Source of the DNA: Chloroflexota bacterium
GTDB lineage: Bacteria > Chloroflexota > Dehalococcoidia > Lucifugimonadales > VGZR01
NCBI GenBank assembly: GCA_027625225.1
Contig: JAQBWG010000104.1
Coordinates: 1 to 6,941 of the forward strand
Direction: 5' to 3'
DNA length: 6,941 nucleotides
Part shown: positions 1-5,762 of the stretch, in pieces
How the letters are laid out: every line of letters starts with the position of its first letter
Position numbering within the stretch: position 1 is the first letter of the stretch
The notes under the pieces: generated by a model
What the model saw: only the letters and a program-made list of their open reading frames with translations
Database searches by the model: none
What the model was told of the DNA's origin: nothing
Position numbers and translations under genes: made by a program

Positions 1-200
1 GTGGCAAGAGCAAAGTCTTTTACGGCTGCTCCAACTACCCCGAATGCAAATTCTCCAGCAGCTCCCGCCCGTTAAGTATGCCCTGCCCCGAATGCGGCAA
101 AATGCTCGTCGCTTCCGGCCGCACCAACTCCCGCTGCCTTGAGTGCAAGTTCAAAGGCCCCATCCCCGAATCACCGGAGCCAGCCGAAGTTGCAGTCTAG
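1..200 (+). CDS. topA: DNA topoisomerase I, C-terminal zinc-ribbon end (partial, 5' end outside window)
   Basis: This is the last 65 residues of a type IA DNA topoisomerase, which relaxes negatively supercoiled DNA; the reading frame starts with the codon at 3-5 and ends at the TAG at 198-200. The visible part carries the second half of one C4 zinc ribbon (YGCSNYPECKF) and one complete ribbon (CPEC, then CLEC 14 residues later). Tandem ribbons of this kind, ending in a short acidic/proline tail (here PESPEPAEVAV), are typical of the C-terminal DNA-binding region of bacterial TopA. The catalytic toprim and active-site tyrosine domains lie upstream of the window and cannot be checked. A Xer recombinase follows, and topA lies close to xerC (codV) in Bacillus subtilis too, which supports the call. 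Another zinc-ribbon protein with a TopA-like tail is a less likely alternative. Confidence 0.85.
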   Translation, partial: GKSKVFYGCSNYPECKFSSSSRPLSMPCPECGKMLVASGRTNSRCLECKFKGPIPESPEPAEVAV

Positions 201-206
201 GCACCT

Positions 207-263
207 CTCCTCGCTCAGGTAGCTCACCTGTGTAATTCCTGCGAGGAGTCCAAAGGGCCTCGC
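207..263. repeat. Palindromic element with competing stems, probable degraded dispersed repeat
   Basis: CTCCTCGC (207-214) pairs perfectly with GCGAGGAG (241-248), enclosing a small hairpin CAGGT/ACCTG (216-220 with 226-230). The same right arm can instead pair forward: GCGAGG (241-246) with CCTCGC (258-263), closed by TCC-AAA-GGG (249-257). The layout GCGAGGAG, short spacer, CCTCGC, then CTCTCC resembles the GCGAGGAG...GAAGCAATCTCC type of dispersed intergenic palindrome that I recall from several bacterial phyla, including Chloroflexota. That family link is from memory and not verified. No poly-T follows, so a terminator is unlikely. Confidence 0.5.
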
Positions 264-336
264 TACTCTCCGAATCCACCCACTAGTGCGGCTCAAGCCT
301 GCTGGGGGAACTGGGGGTGTCCCCGAGTAGTTATTT

Positions 337-369
337 CCCCCTTCCTCAGGAAGGGGGTCAGGGGGATGG
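337..369. repeat. GC-rich hairpin (CCCCCTTCC/GGAAGGGGG) with trailing GGGGGATGG, probable dispersed repeat
   Basis: The arms 337-345 (CCCCCTTCC) and 349-357 (GGAAGGGGG) form a perfect 9-bp stem around a 3-base loop (TCA). A second G5 run (361-365) in GGGGGATGG can compete for the C5 arm. The form of a C5 hairpin followed by GGGGGATGG is familiar from dispersed intergenic palindromes in environmental bacterial genomes (from memory, unverified). It is preceded, not followed, by T-rich sequence (TTATTT, 331-336), so it does not fit an intrinsic terminator on the + strand. On the other strand the bases after the hairpin are A-rich, which also does not fit. Confidence 0.55.
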
Positions 370-515
370 TCGAAACAAACAACCCCGCGTGCTGGGCCTA
401 AATTCCAGATTCCCAAAATGGCAGGTTTGAGGCATCTCCCTGATAACTGCACAGGCATCCCCTAGACTACACGCACGCCTATTGCCAAACTAGATAAATA
501 GACATAAAGGCATCC

Positions 516-1505
516 TTGAGGCAACCTGTGGCACACACCGAACATCACCAACCATCCGCGCAATCTACCACCCCATTCGACCTCGAATGGCAGTCCCTTA
601 TGGAACGCTTCCAGACGCATCTACAGGCAGAAAAGAGCCTTTCCGCCCTCACTGTCCGCAACTACCTCACCGATATCGCACCCCTAGCTGAGTACATGAA
701 GTTGCACTCCATTCGAGGCATCATTTTTTTGGACAAATTTGCTCTGCGTGCCTATTTGGCCTGGCTTATGGAAAAAGGCTTCGTGCGCGGGAGCATCATT
801 CGCAAACACAGTACCCTTCGCGTTTTTCTCCGTTGGCTGCTCCGGCAAAAGCTCGTCGAAAAAGACCCGCTGCCCCGACGCGGTGGGGTAAAGCGCGAAA
901 CGCGCCTGCCCCAGTTCCTCAGCCAGGAAGAGGCCGCCGCGTTCGTCGAAACGCCCGACACGTCCGATGTCCTCGGCCTGCGTGACCGCGCCCTGCTCGA
1001 ACTGCTCTACGGTGCCGGCCTGCGTGTGAGCGAGGCGAACGGCTTGGACATGGGATACGTGAACATGCAGAGTCGTGAAGTGCGGGTCACCGGTAAGGGA
1101 TCGAAGCAGCGTGTGGTCATCATGGGCGGCACGGCCAGAGACGCGCTTCATCTGTATCTGAACGAAGGCCGACCCAAGCTGGCGTCGAAGCTAAGTGGCA
1201 ACGCACTGTTCCTGAACCGGTTCGGCGGCCGCATGACACAGCGGTCTATCCAGCAAAAAGTCCGCAACTACGCCAAACGTGCCGGGCTTAAGGACGGCGT
1301 CCACACCCACACGCTGCGGCACTCGTTCGCAACGCACCTGCTGGAAGGTGGAGCCGACCTGCGGGTGGTACAAGAGCTTTTGGGGCATTCGAGTCCGGCT
1401 ACCACACAGGTATATACTCATGTAACCCAATCGCAGGCGAAGAAGGTGTATTTGAACGCCCACCCACGGGCCGCGAAAGCGGAGGCGGACGAGAAAACGA
1501 TATGA
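516..1505 (+). CDS. xerC: Tyrosine site-specific recombinase, XerC/XerD family
   Basis: This enzyme should resolve chromosome dimers at dif sites by strand exchange. Residues about 29-115 form the SAM-like core-binding domain (MERFQTHLQAEKSLSALTVRNY region) and about 130-315 the catalytic domain. All six expected active-site residues are visible: R170 (GAGLRVSE), K194 (TGKGSKQR), H265 and R268 (HTLRHSFATHL), H291 (LGHSS) and nucleophile Y300 (TTQVYTHV). At 329 residues it is some 30 longer than typical XerC/D, the excess being N-terminal. The start is uncertain: TTG at 516 has AAAGG 5 bases upstream, GTG at 528 has GAGG (518-521) 6 bases upstream, and ATG at 600 begins where family homology begins but lacks a clear ribosome site. 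The stop overlaps aroQ by four bases (ATGA). XerC is chosen over XerD from proximity to topA; sequence alone does not decide. Placement among housekeeping genes argues against a phage integrase. Confidence 0.9.
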   Translation: MRQPVAHTEHHQPSAQSTTPFDLEWQSLMERFQTHLQAEKSLSALTVRNYLTDIAPLAEYMKLHSIRGIIFLDKFALRAYLAWLMEKGFVRGSIIRKHSTLRVFLRWLLRQKLVEKDPLPRRGGVKRETRLPQFLSQEEAAAFVETPDTSDVLGLRDRALLELLYGAGLRVSEANGLDMGYVNMQSREVRVTGKGSKQRVVIMGGTARDALHLYLNEGRPKLASKLSGNALFLNRFGGRMTQRSIQQKVRNYAKRAGLKDGVHTHTLRHSFATHLLEGGADLRVVQELLGHSSPATTQVYTHVTQSQAKKVYLNAHPRAAKAEADEKTI

Positions 1506-1942
1506 AGATACTGGTTATCAACGGCCCGAATTTGAACATGCTCGGTAAGCGCGATTCGTCGCAGTACGGGACGGAGACGCTTGCCCAAATCGAGGAGAAC
1601 GTGCGCAAGAAAGCGGCGGACCTCGGTGTCGAAGTGAGCTTTTTCCAGTCGAATCACGAAGGGGCAATCATAGACCGTTTGCAATCGGATGCAGGTGCAA
1701 GTGATTGCATTGTCATCAATGCGGGGGCGTTTACCCATTTCAGCTATGCGATACGGGATGCCATCGCGGACACGAAGCTGCCGTTCATCGAAGTGCACCT
1801 GTCGAACGTCCATGAGCGCGAGGAGTTCCGGCACAAGTCTGTCTTTGAGGGATTGGCGGCGGAAGTCATCGTAGGGCATCGTGGAAAAGGCTATATCATG
1901 GCATTGGAACGTCTTGTGAAGTTATTGTCGAAAAAGGACTGA
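1502..1942 (+). CDS. aroQ: 3-dehydroquinate dehydratase, type II
   Basis: AroQ converts 3-dehydroquinate to 3-dehydroshikimate, the third step of the shikimate pathway to aromatic amino acids, as a cytosolic flavodoxin-like dodecamer. The 146-residue length is standard for type II enzymes. The signature NGPNLNMLGKRD opens the protein (residues 8-18). Key residues by comparison with the Mycobacterium tuberculosis enzyme are R17, catalytic Y22 (QYGTETL), N73 and H79 (INAGAFTHFSYA), H99 (EVHLSN) and R110 (EEFRHKS). The flexible active-site lid and the C-terminal GHRGKGY segment are also present. The ATG lies inside the recombinase stop (ATGA overlap) with only a distant purine-rich stretch upstream, so translation is probably coupled. 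In Bacillus subtilis the equivalent gene (yqhS) also precedes an M24 peptidase and efp. Confidence 0.96.
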   Translation: MKILVINGPNLNMLGKRDSSQYGTETLAQIEENVRKKAADLGVEVSFFQSNHEGAIIDRLQSDAGASDCIVINAGAFTHFSYAIRDAIADTKLPFIEVHLSNVHEREEFRHKSVFEGLAAEVIVGHRGKGYIMALERLVKLLSKKD

Positions 1943-1946
1943 GTGT

Positions 1947-3026
1947 ATGGCCAAACGACTGGAGAAACTGCGACAACTGTTGTCCAAAAACGAACTGGAC
2001 GCGATTCTTGTTTCCACGCCTGAGAACAGGCGGTATATATCGGGATTTACAGGCTCATGGGGCTATCTGTTCGTTACTGCCAAAGGCGCGGTGCTGGCGA
2101 CTGACTTTCGCTATATTGAACAGGCGGGGAAGCAGGCGCCGGATTTCACGGTGCAACGGGTGGGAGGCTCGGCAGACTGGTTGCCGAATCTTGCTTCGGA
2201 ACTGGGGGCAAGGCGTATCGGGTTCGAGAGCAGTAACCTGACCGTGGGCGTCTATAACACCTACTCCAAGGCGTTTGAGAAGGCCGGCGGTGATGTGAAG
2301 CTGGAGCTTGTGCCTACGACAGACCTGATTGAAAAACAACGAGCGGTGAAGGATGCCAAGGAGTTAAAGCTGCTTGAACGTGCAGTGGAAATCACCGACG
2401 AGGCGATTGACGAGGTCCGGTTGGGCATAAAGCCGGGAATGACCGAGGCGCAGGTGGCCTGGCAGTTAGAGAAGTCTATGCGGGAGCGCGGTGCGGAAGG
2501 GCTGTCGTTCGACATCATCGTGGGAGCGGGGCCAAACGGTGCAATGGCGCATCACCGGGCCGACGAGACGGTTATCAAGGCGGGCGAGCCTATCGTGATT
2601 GATATGGGCTGCATGTATCAGGGGTATGCCAGCGACCTTACCCGTACGCTGTTCATCGGAAAGCCGGACGACAGGTTCCGAAAGGTATACGACACGGTGC
2701 TGGAGGCCCAGCTGAAGGCGGAAGAGGATGTGCGGGGAGGGATGACCGGCGAGCAGACGGACGCCATCGCCCGCAAGGTTATTGACGATGCAGGTCATAA
2801 AGAAGAGTTCGGGCATAGCCTTGGTCATGGAGTTGGGCTAGAGGTACACGAGTATCCACGGGTCAGTCCACGTTCGGAGGATGTGATAGAAGATAATATG
2901 GTGTTCACCATTGAGCCGGGCATTTATATCCCCGGGTGGGGCGGTGTTCGTATCGAGGACATGGTCGTTTTGGAGAATGGGCGGGCCAGGATTTTGAGTA
3001 AGGCATCTAAGGGAGATGTTGTATGA
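1947..3026 (+). CDS. M24 family metallopeptidase (Xaa-Pro aminopeptidase/dipeptidase type)
   Basis: This is a cytosolic pita-bread-fold peptidase predicted to cleave the bond before proline in short peptides. Residues about 5-130 form the creatinase/prolidase N-terminal domain (STPENRRYISGFTGS; LATDFRYIEQA) and about 138-355 the M24 catalytic domain. All five expected dinuclear metal ligands are visible: D219 (VIDMG), D230 (YASDLTRT), H294 (GHSLGHGVG), E323 (TIEPGIY) and E337 (VRIED). The 359-residue length matches YqhT/PepQ-like proteins. It starts four bases after the aroQ stop with AAGGA at 1934-1938, eight bases from the ATG, and its own stop overlaps the efp start (ATGA). Peptidase and EF-P side by side suits a proline theme: EF-P helps make proline-rich proteins and this enzyme recycles proline peptides, though that pairing is inference. 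Whether it prefers dipeptides or longer peptides cannot be told, so I give no symbol. Confidence 0.93.
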   Translation: MAKRLEKLRQLLSKNELDAILVSTPENRRYISGFTGSWGYLFVTAKGAVLATDFRYIEQAGKQAPDFTVQRVGGSADWLPNLASELGARRIGFESSNLTVGVYNTYSKAFEKAGGDVKLELVPTTDLIEKQRAVKDAKELKLLERAVEITDEAIDEVRLGIKPGMTEAQVAWQLEKSMRERGAEGLSFDIIVGAGPNGAMAHHRADETVIKAGEPIVIDMGCMYQGYASDLTRTLFIGKPDDRFRKVYDTVLEAQLKAEEDVRGGMTGEQTDAIARKVIDDAGHKEEFGHSLGHGVGLEVHEYPRVSPRSEDVIEDNMVFTIEPGIYIPGWGGVRIEDMVVLENGRARILSKASKGDVV

Positions 3027-3586
3027 CGATTGGCGCGGGCGATTTGAAAAAGGGTATGGCTATCGAACTGGACGGCGAGCCGCATGTTGTTGTGGAATTC
3101 GAGCGGCAGAAGATGCAGCAGCGCGCTCCGACAACTCGGGTGCGGTTCCGGTCGCTGCGCACGGGCAAGGTGGTGGACAAGTCGTATTCGGGTTACGATG
3201 TCAAGCTGACCGCGGCTTCGGTGGACCGGCGTGACGCGCAGTACATCTATCATGACGGCGAGTCGTACAACTTCATGGACGTGAAGACGTTCGAGCAGTT
3301 CCCTCTCAACGAGGAACAGGTGGGCGACGCTTCGAATTATCTGATCGAGCAGACCACTGTGCAGGTTATCTTCTTCAACGACGCGCCTATGGGAATCGAG
3401 CTGCCAATCAACATTGGCCTGAAGGTCACGGATGCGGACCCCGGCTTCAAGGGCGACACGGCCACCGGCGGCACCAAATCGGCCACGGTTGAGACGGGCG
3501 TTCAGGTGCAGGTACCGCTATTCGTCGAAGCGGGTGACGTCATCAAGATAGACACGCGTACCGGAGCGTACGTCTCACGGGTTTAA
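3023..3586 (+). CDS. efp: Translation elongation factor P
   Basis: EF-P binds between the P and E sites of stalled ribosomes and stimulates peptide bonds at polyproline stretches. The 187-residue protein has the normal three beta-barrel domains: KOW-like domain I (about 1-63), OB domain II (about 67-128) and OB domain III (about 130-187). Clear family segments are FMDVKTFEQF, GIELPINIGLKVTDADPG, KGDTATGGTKSATVETG and GDVIKIDTRTGAYVSRV. The start has GGGAG at 3011-3015, seven bases from the ATG, and overlaps the peptidase stop by four bases. The oddity is the domain I loop: a gapless comparison with Bacillus subtilis EF-P puts MQQR (31-34) where PGKG sits, so Gln33 replaces the modified Lys32. 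No EF-P modification gene (epmA/epmB/earP type) is visible nearby. It could therefore act unmodified or carry a different modification, for instance on Arg34. Confidence 0.97.
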   Translation: MTIGAGDLKKGMAIELDGEPHVVVEFERQKMQQRAPTTRVRFRSLRTGKVVDKSYSGYDVKLTAASVDRRDAQYIYHDGESYNFMDVKTFEQFPLNEEQVGDASNYLIEQTTVQVIFFNDAPMGIELPINIGLKVTDADPGFKGDTATGGTKSATVETGVQVQVPLFVEAGDVIKIDTRTGAYVSRV

Positions 3587-3587
3587 C

Positions 3588-4781
3588 ATGGCTCTGATTC
3601 TCACAGTCTCCAAGCTCTCGAAGTACCTCAAGGACCTGTTGCTCAGCGATACCATGCTTCAGGACGTGTGGGTGAGCGGCGAGGTGGGCAACTTTACGCG
3701 GTCGGCGGCAGGTCATTCATATTTCACCATGCGGGAAGGTACTTCTGCGACCTTGCGGTGTGTCATGTTCCGCAACGCCGGTGGTGGGGCCGAGCATCTG
3801 GCCGAGGGAGTGGCGGTCATCATCCATGGACGGATGGCCATCTACGAGCAACGGGGCGACCTGCAACTCATCGCGGACATCGTCCAGCCGGAAGGCGTAG
3901 GCGAACTTCAACTCAAACTGGAACAGCTCAAGCTCAAGTTGGAAAAAGAAGGGTTGTTCGAGCAGTCGCGCAAGCGGGATATCCCGGTGTTCCCCCAGAA
4001 AATCGGGGTTATCACATCGCCATCGGGTGCGGTGTGGCACGATATCCAGTCCATCATTTCTCGCCGATATCCACAGGTCGAACTGCTGCTCGCACCCACG
4101 CAAGTGCAGGGCGAAGGGGCGGTTCCCGGCATAGTCGAAGCGTTTCAAGCACTAAAGGATGTCAAAGGCTTAGATGTCATTATCGTGGCGCGCGGTGGAG
4201 GCTCGCTGGAGGACCTGTGGGCGTTCAACGAGGAGGAGGTGGCGCGGGCTATTTTCACCAGTGGAGTGCCGGTCATCAGTGCGGTGGGTCACGAGACGGA
4301 CTACAGCATCGCAGACATGGTGGCGGACATGCGGGCGCCGACGCCTTCGGTTGCCGCTGAGATGGCCGTGCCGGACAGGCGGGAATTACTGGGCGACATC
4401 GCGGGCGCGGTGCGTGAAGCGTCCATGATTGTCACGGGGATGCTCACCGAGGGGCAGGACGACATTGAGCGGTTGCAGACACGGCTGGAGCGTGCCGCTC
4501 CCGACATGGATACGCAACGCCAGAGGGTTGACGATTTGCTGAGGGCTGCGGCGTCTCATCTGCGGCACGCGGTGAACGCGGAGAAGGCGGGGGTGCAGTC
4601 GCTTGGGCACCGACTGACGGCGCTGAGTCCCAAAGCTATTTTGACAAGGGGATATGCTATAGTTGAGACCGCCGCGACGGGCGGTATCGTGTCCGATGCG
4701 TCGCGGCTCAAGCCCGACGATGCGGTCGAAGTCACACTCGCCGAGGGCGGGTTTGACGCCACTGTGAAGAAGGTACGCTGA
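3588..4781 (+). CDS. xseA: Exodeoxyribonuclease VII large subunit
   Basis: XseA is the catalytic subunit of exonuclease VII, which degrades single-stranded DNA from both ends into short oligonucleotides in mismatch repair and damage clearance. Residues about 3-100 form the N-terminal OB-fold DNA-binding domain (VSGEVGNFTRSAAGHSYFT). The catalytic core follows, with VITSPSGAVWHDI (141-153), ARGGGSLEDLWAFNEE (201-216) and AVGHETDYSIADMVADMRAP (232-251). The region about 262-345 is a helical coiled coil, and the end holds the TRGYAIV motif (353-359). The protein has 397 residues against about 450 in Escherichia coli and Bacillus subtilis, the loss falling mainly in the coiled coil. It starts one base after the efp stop with only a weak ribosome site, so coupling to efp is likely. 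xseB follows after one base, as expected for partners. Confidence 0.96.
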   Translation: MALILTVSKLSKYLKDLLLSDTMLQDVWVSGEVGNFTRSAAGHSYFTMREGTSATLRCVMFRNAGGGAEHLAEGVAVIIHGRMAIYEQRGDLQLIADIVQPEGVGELQLKLEQLKLKLEKEGLFEQSRKRDIPVFPQKIGVITSPSGAVWHDIQSIISRRYPQVELLLAPTQVQGEGAVPGIVEAFQALKDVKGLDVIIVARGGGSLEDLWAFNEEEVARAIFTSGVPVISAVGHETDYSIADMVADMRAPTPSVAAEMAVPDRRELLGDIAGAVREASMIVTGMLTEGQDDIERLQTRLERAAPDMDTQRQRVDDLLRAAASHLRHAVNAEKAGVQSLGHRLTALSPKAILTRGYAIVETAATGGIVSDASRLKPDDAVEVTLAEGGFDATVKKVR

Positions 4782-4782
4782 A

Positions 4783-5058
4783 ATGTCCCCCAAAACTTCC
4801 GAAGAAAACTACGCCGACCTCTCGTTCGAGGAGGCTATCAAGCGTCTGAATGAAACGGTAGAGAAGCTGGAAGCAGGCAAGCTGACGCTCTCCGATGCGA
4901 CAAAGCTGTACGAGGAAGGCATCAAGCTGGCGCGTGCGTGCACCGAAAAGATTACCGCTGCGGAGATGCGCATCACCCAGATTCGGACGACGTACGGTGA
5001 GCAGATGCGGATGTACGACGAAGACGAAGCCGAGGAAGACGACGAGGACGAATCCTAA
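4783..5058 (+). CDS. xseB: Exodeoxyribonuclease VII small subunit
   Basis: XseB binds the coiled-coil part of XseA in several copies and is needed for a working exonuclease VII. The family core lies at residues 13-65: LSFEEAIKRLNETVEKLEAG, then LTLSDATKLYEEGIKLARAC and a C-terminal helix with AEMRI, a predicted helical hairpin. At 91 residues it is slightly longer than the usual 75-85, because of a strongly acidic tail: 11 of the last 13 residues (79-91, DEDEAEEDDEDES) are Asp or Glu. The tail's role is unknown; charge modulation of DNA binding is possible. Ribosome site AAGAAGGT (4767-4774) lies inside the xseA end, eight bases from the ATG, and the gap from xseA is one base. Confidence 0.95.
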   Translation: MSPKTSEENYADLSFEEAIKRLNETVEKLEAGKLTLSDATKLYEEGIKLARACTEKITAAEMRITQIRTTYGEQMRMYDEDEAEEDDEDES

Positions 5059-5060
5059 CG

Positions 5061-5714
5061 GTGCTCCGGGCCGACTTCCATATCCACACGTGTTATTCCC
5101 CCGATTCGGTCATGACCCCGCAACGACTTGTGGACAAGTGCGTCAAAGCCGGACTAAATTACATCGCGGTTACCGACCACAACAGCATTGAGGGTGCAGT
5201 GGAGACGGCCAAAATCGCGCCGTTCCTAGTCATCATCGGCGAGGAAGTGAAGTCGGCGCAGGGCGAAATCACCGGCCTGTTTCTTAAAGAACCGATCCCC
5301 AAGGGGTTGCCGGCGATGGAGACGGTGCGGCGGATAAAAAACCAGGGCGGTGTCGTGTCCATCCCGCACCCGTTCGATACGTTCCGGCGCAGTGTCATCA
5401 CCCCTGAGGCGCTGGCGGAAGTCGCCCCGCATGCCGACATCATCGAAGGGTTCAATGCCCGCAACAATCTCCAGTCGGCCAACCGTAAAGCGCTGACGCT
5501 TGCCGAAGAGCACGGCAAGCTGGTGTCGGCGGTCACGGACGCGCACACGACGTACGAGGTGGGCCGGACGTACACGGAGATGCCGGAGTTCGACGGCACG
5601 CCGCAAGGTTTTTTACAGGCACTGGCCGAGGCGCGATTCGTGAAGCGACCGGTCACGCCGCTCATTCACGTGGTGACCACGATTACCAAGACAAGAAAAC
5701 GGTTTTTCCGCTAG
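5061..5714 (+). CDS. PHP-domain metal-dependent phosphoesterase
   Basis: This is a 217-residue single-domain PHP protein, predicted to hydrolyse phosphate esters or nucleic acid ends with a multi-metal centre. The metal-binding set looks complete: DFHIHTCYSPDS at the start (H7, H9, D15), TDH (D39, H40), GEEV (E61), IPHPF (H103), IEGFN (E129) and TDAH (D160, H162). The segment after H162 (TYEVGRTYTEMP) matches PHP proteins of the YciV/TrpH kind, whose E. coli member is reported as a 5'-3' exonuclease on RNA and short oligonucleotides. This version is much shorter than YciV (about 290) and ends in a basic stretch (TKTRKRFFR). The GTG start lies two bases after xseB, with GAGGA (5044-5048) 12 bases upstream, so it is probably coupled to xseAB. 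A role in finishing exonuclease VII oligonucleotide products is an inference; histidinol-phosphatase-like or other phosphatase activity is an alternative. Confidence 0.85.
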   Translation: MLRADFHIHTCYSPDSVMTPQRLVDKCVKAGLNYIAVTDHNSIEGAVETAKIAPFLVIIGEEVKSAQGEITGLFLKEPIPKGLPAMETVRRIKNQGGVVSIPHPFDTFRRSVITPEALAEVAPHADIIEGFNARNNLQSANRKALTLAEEHGKLVSAVTDAHTTYEVGRTYTEMPEFDGTPQGFLQALAEARFVKRPVTPLIHVVTTITKTRKRFFR

Positions 5715-5762
5715 TCATACAGCTTCCGCTTGCCTACTTTGATATCGGTTACGATTACCTAG

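Larger units (their letters stand above)
201..515. other. Intergenic region with palindromic repeats, G tracts and probable operon promoter zone
   Basis: This 315-base stretch between topA and the recombinase gene has no convincing gene on either strand. It holds a set of mutually exclusive pairings at 207-263, a strong GC hairpin at 337-357, four runs of five G (304-308, 313-317, 353-357, 361-365) and three copies of AGGCATC (430-436, 453-459, 508-514). The final 35 bases (about 481-508) are clearly AT-rich and are the natural place for the promoter of the downstream operon. A TTGCCA at 482-487 could be a -35 box, but no good -10 sits 16-18 bases after it, so I do not call a promoter. No hairpin here is followed by a T run, so no intrinsic terminator for topA is evident. 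Confidence 0.7.

Noticed and set aside
207..357. Hairpins after topA as intrinsic terminators
   Set aside because: Neither hairpin is followed by a T run on the + strand, nor on the - strand in the opposite sense.
171..458. 95-codon open frame on the - strand across the topA end and the gap
   Set aside because: It runs through both palindromic repeats and overlaps the topA zinc-ribbon end. Its protein has low-complexity Pro/Gly patches that come from translating the GC hairpin, and I recognise no family in it.
201..515. T-box or other riboswitch in the recombinase leader
   Set aside because: I found no T-box consensus (AGGGTGGNACCGCG) and no other riboswitch core that I know; the competing stems lie about 250 bases from the start codon.
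684..1151. 155-codon open frame on the - strand opposite the recombinase
   Set aside because: It is antisense to the conserved recombinase core, with no ribosome site that I can support and no recognisable motif.
3668..4360. 230-codon open frame on the + strand inside xseA
   Set aside because: It is a shifted frame within a GC-rich gene whose own frame carries all exonuclease VII motifs; the shifted protein is Arg/Gly-rich without recognisable domains.
5715..5762. Promoter for the rhomboid gene
   Set aside because: TTGCCT (5730-5735) and TACGAT (5750-5755) are only 14 bases apart and poorly match consensus, so I do not call a promoter although the gap would allow one.
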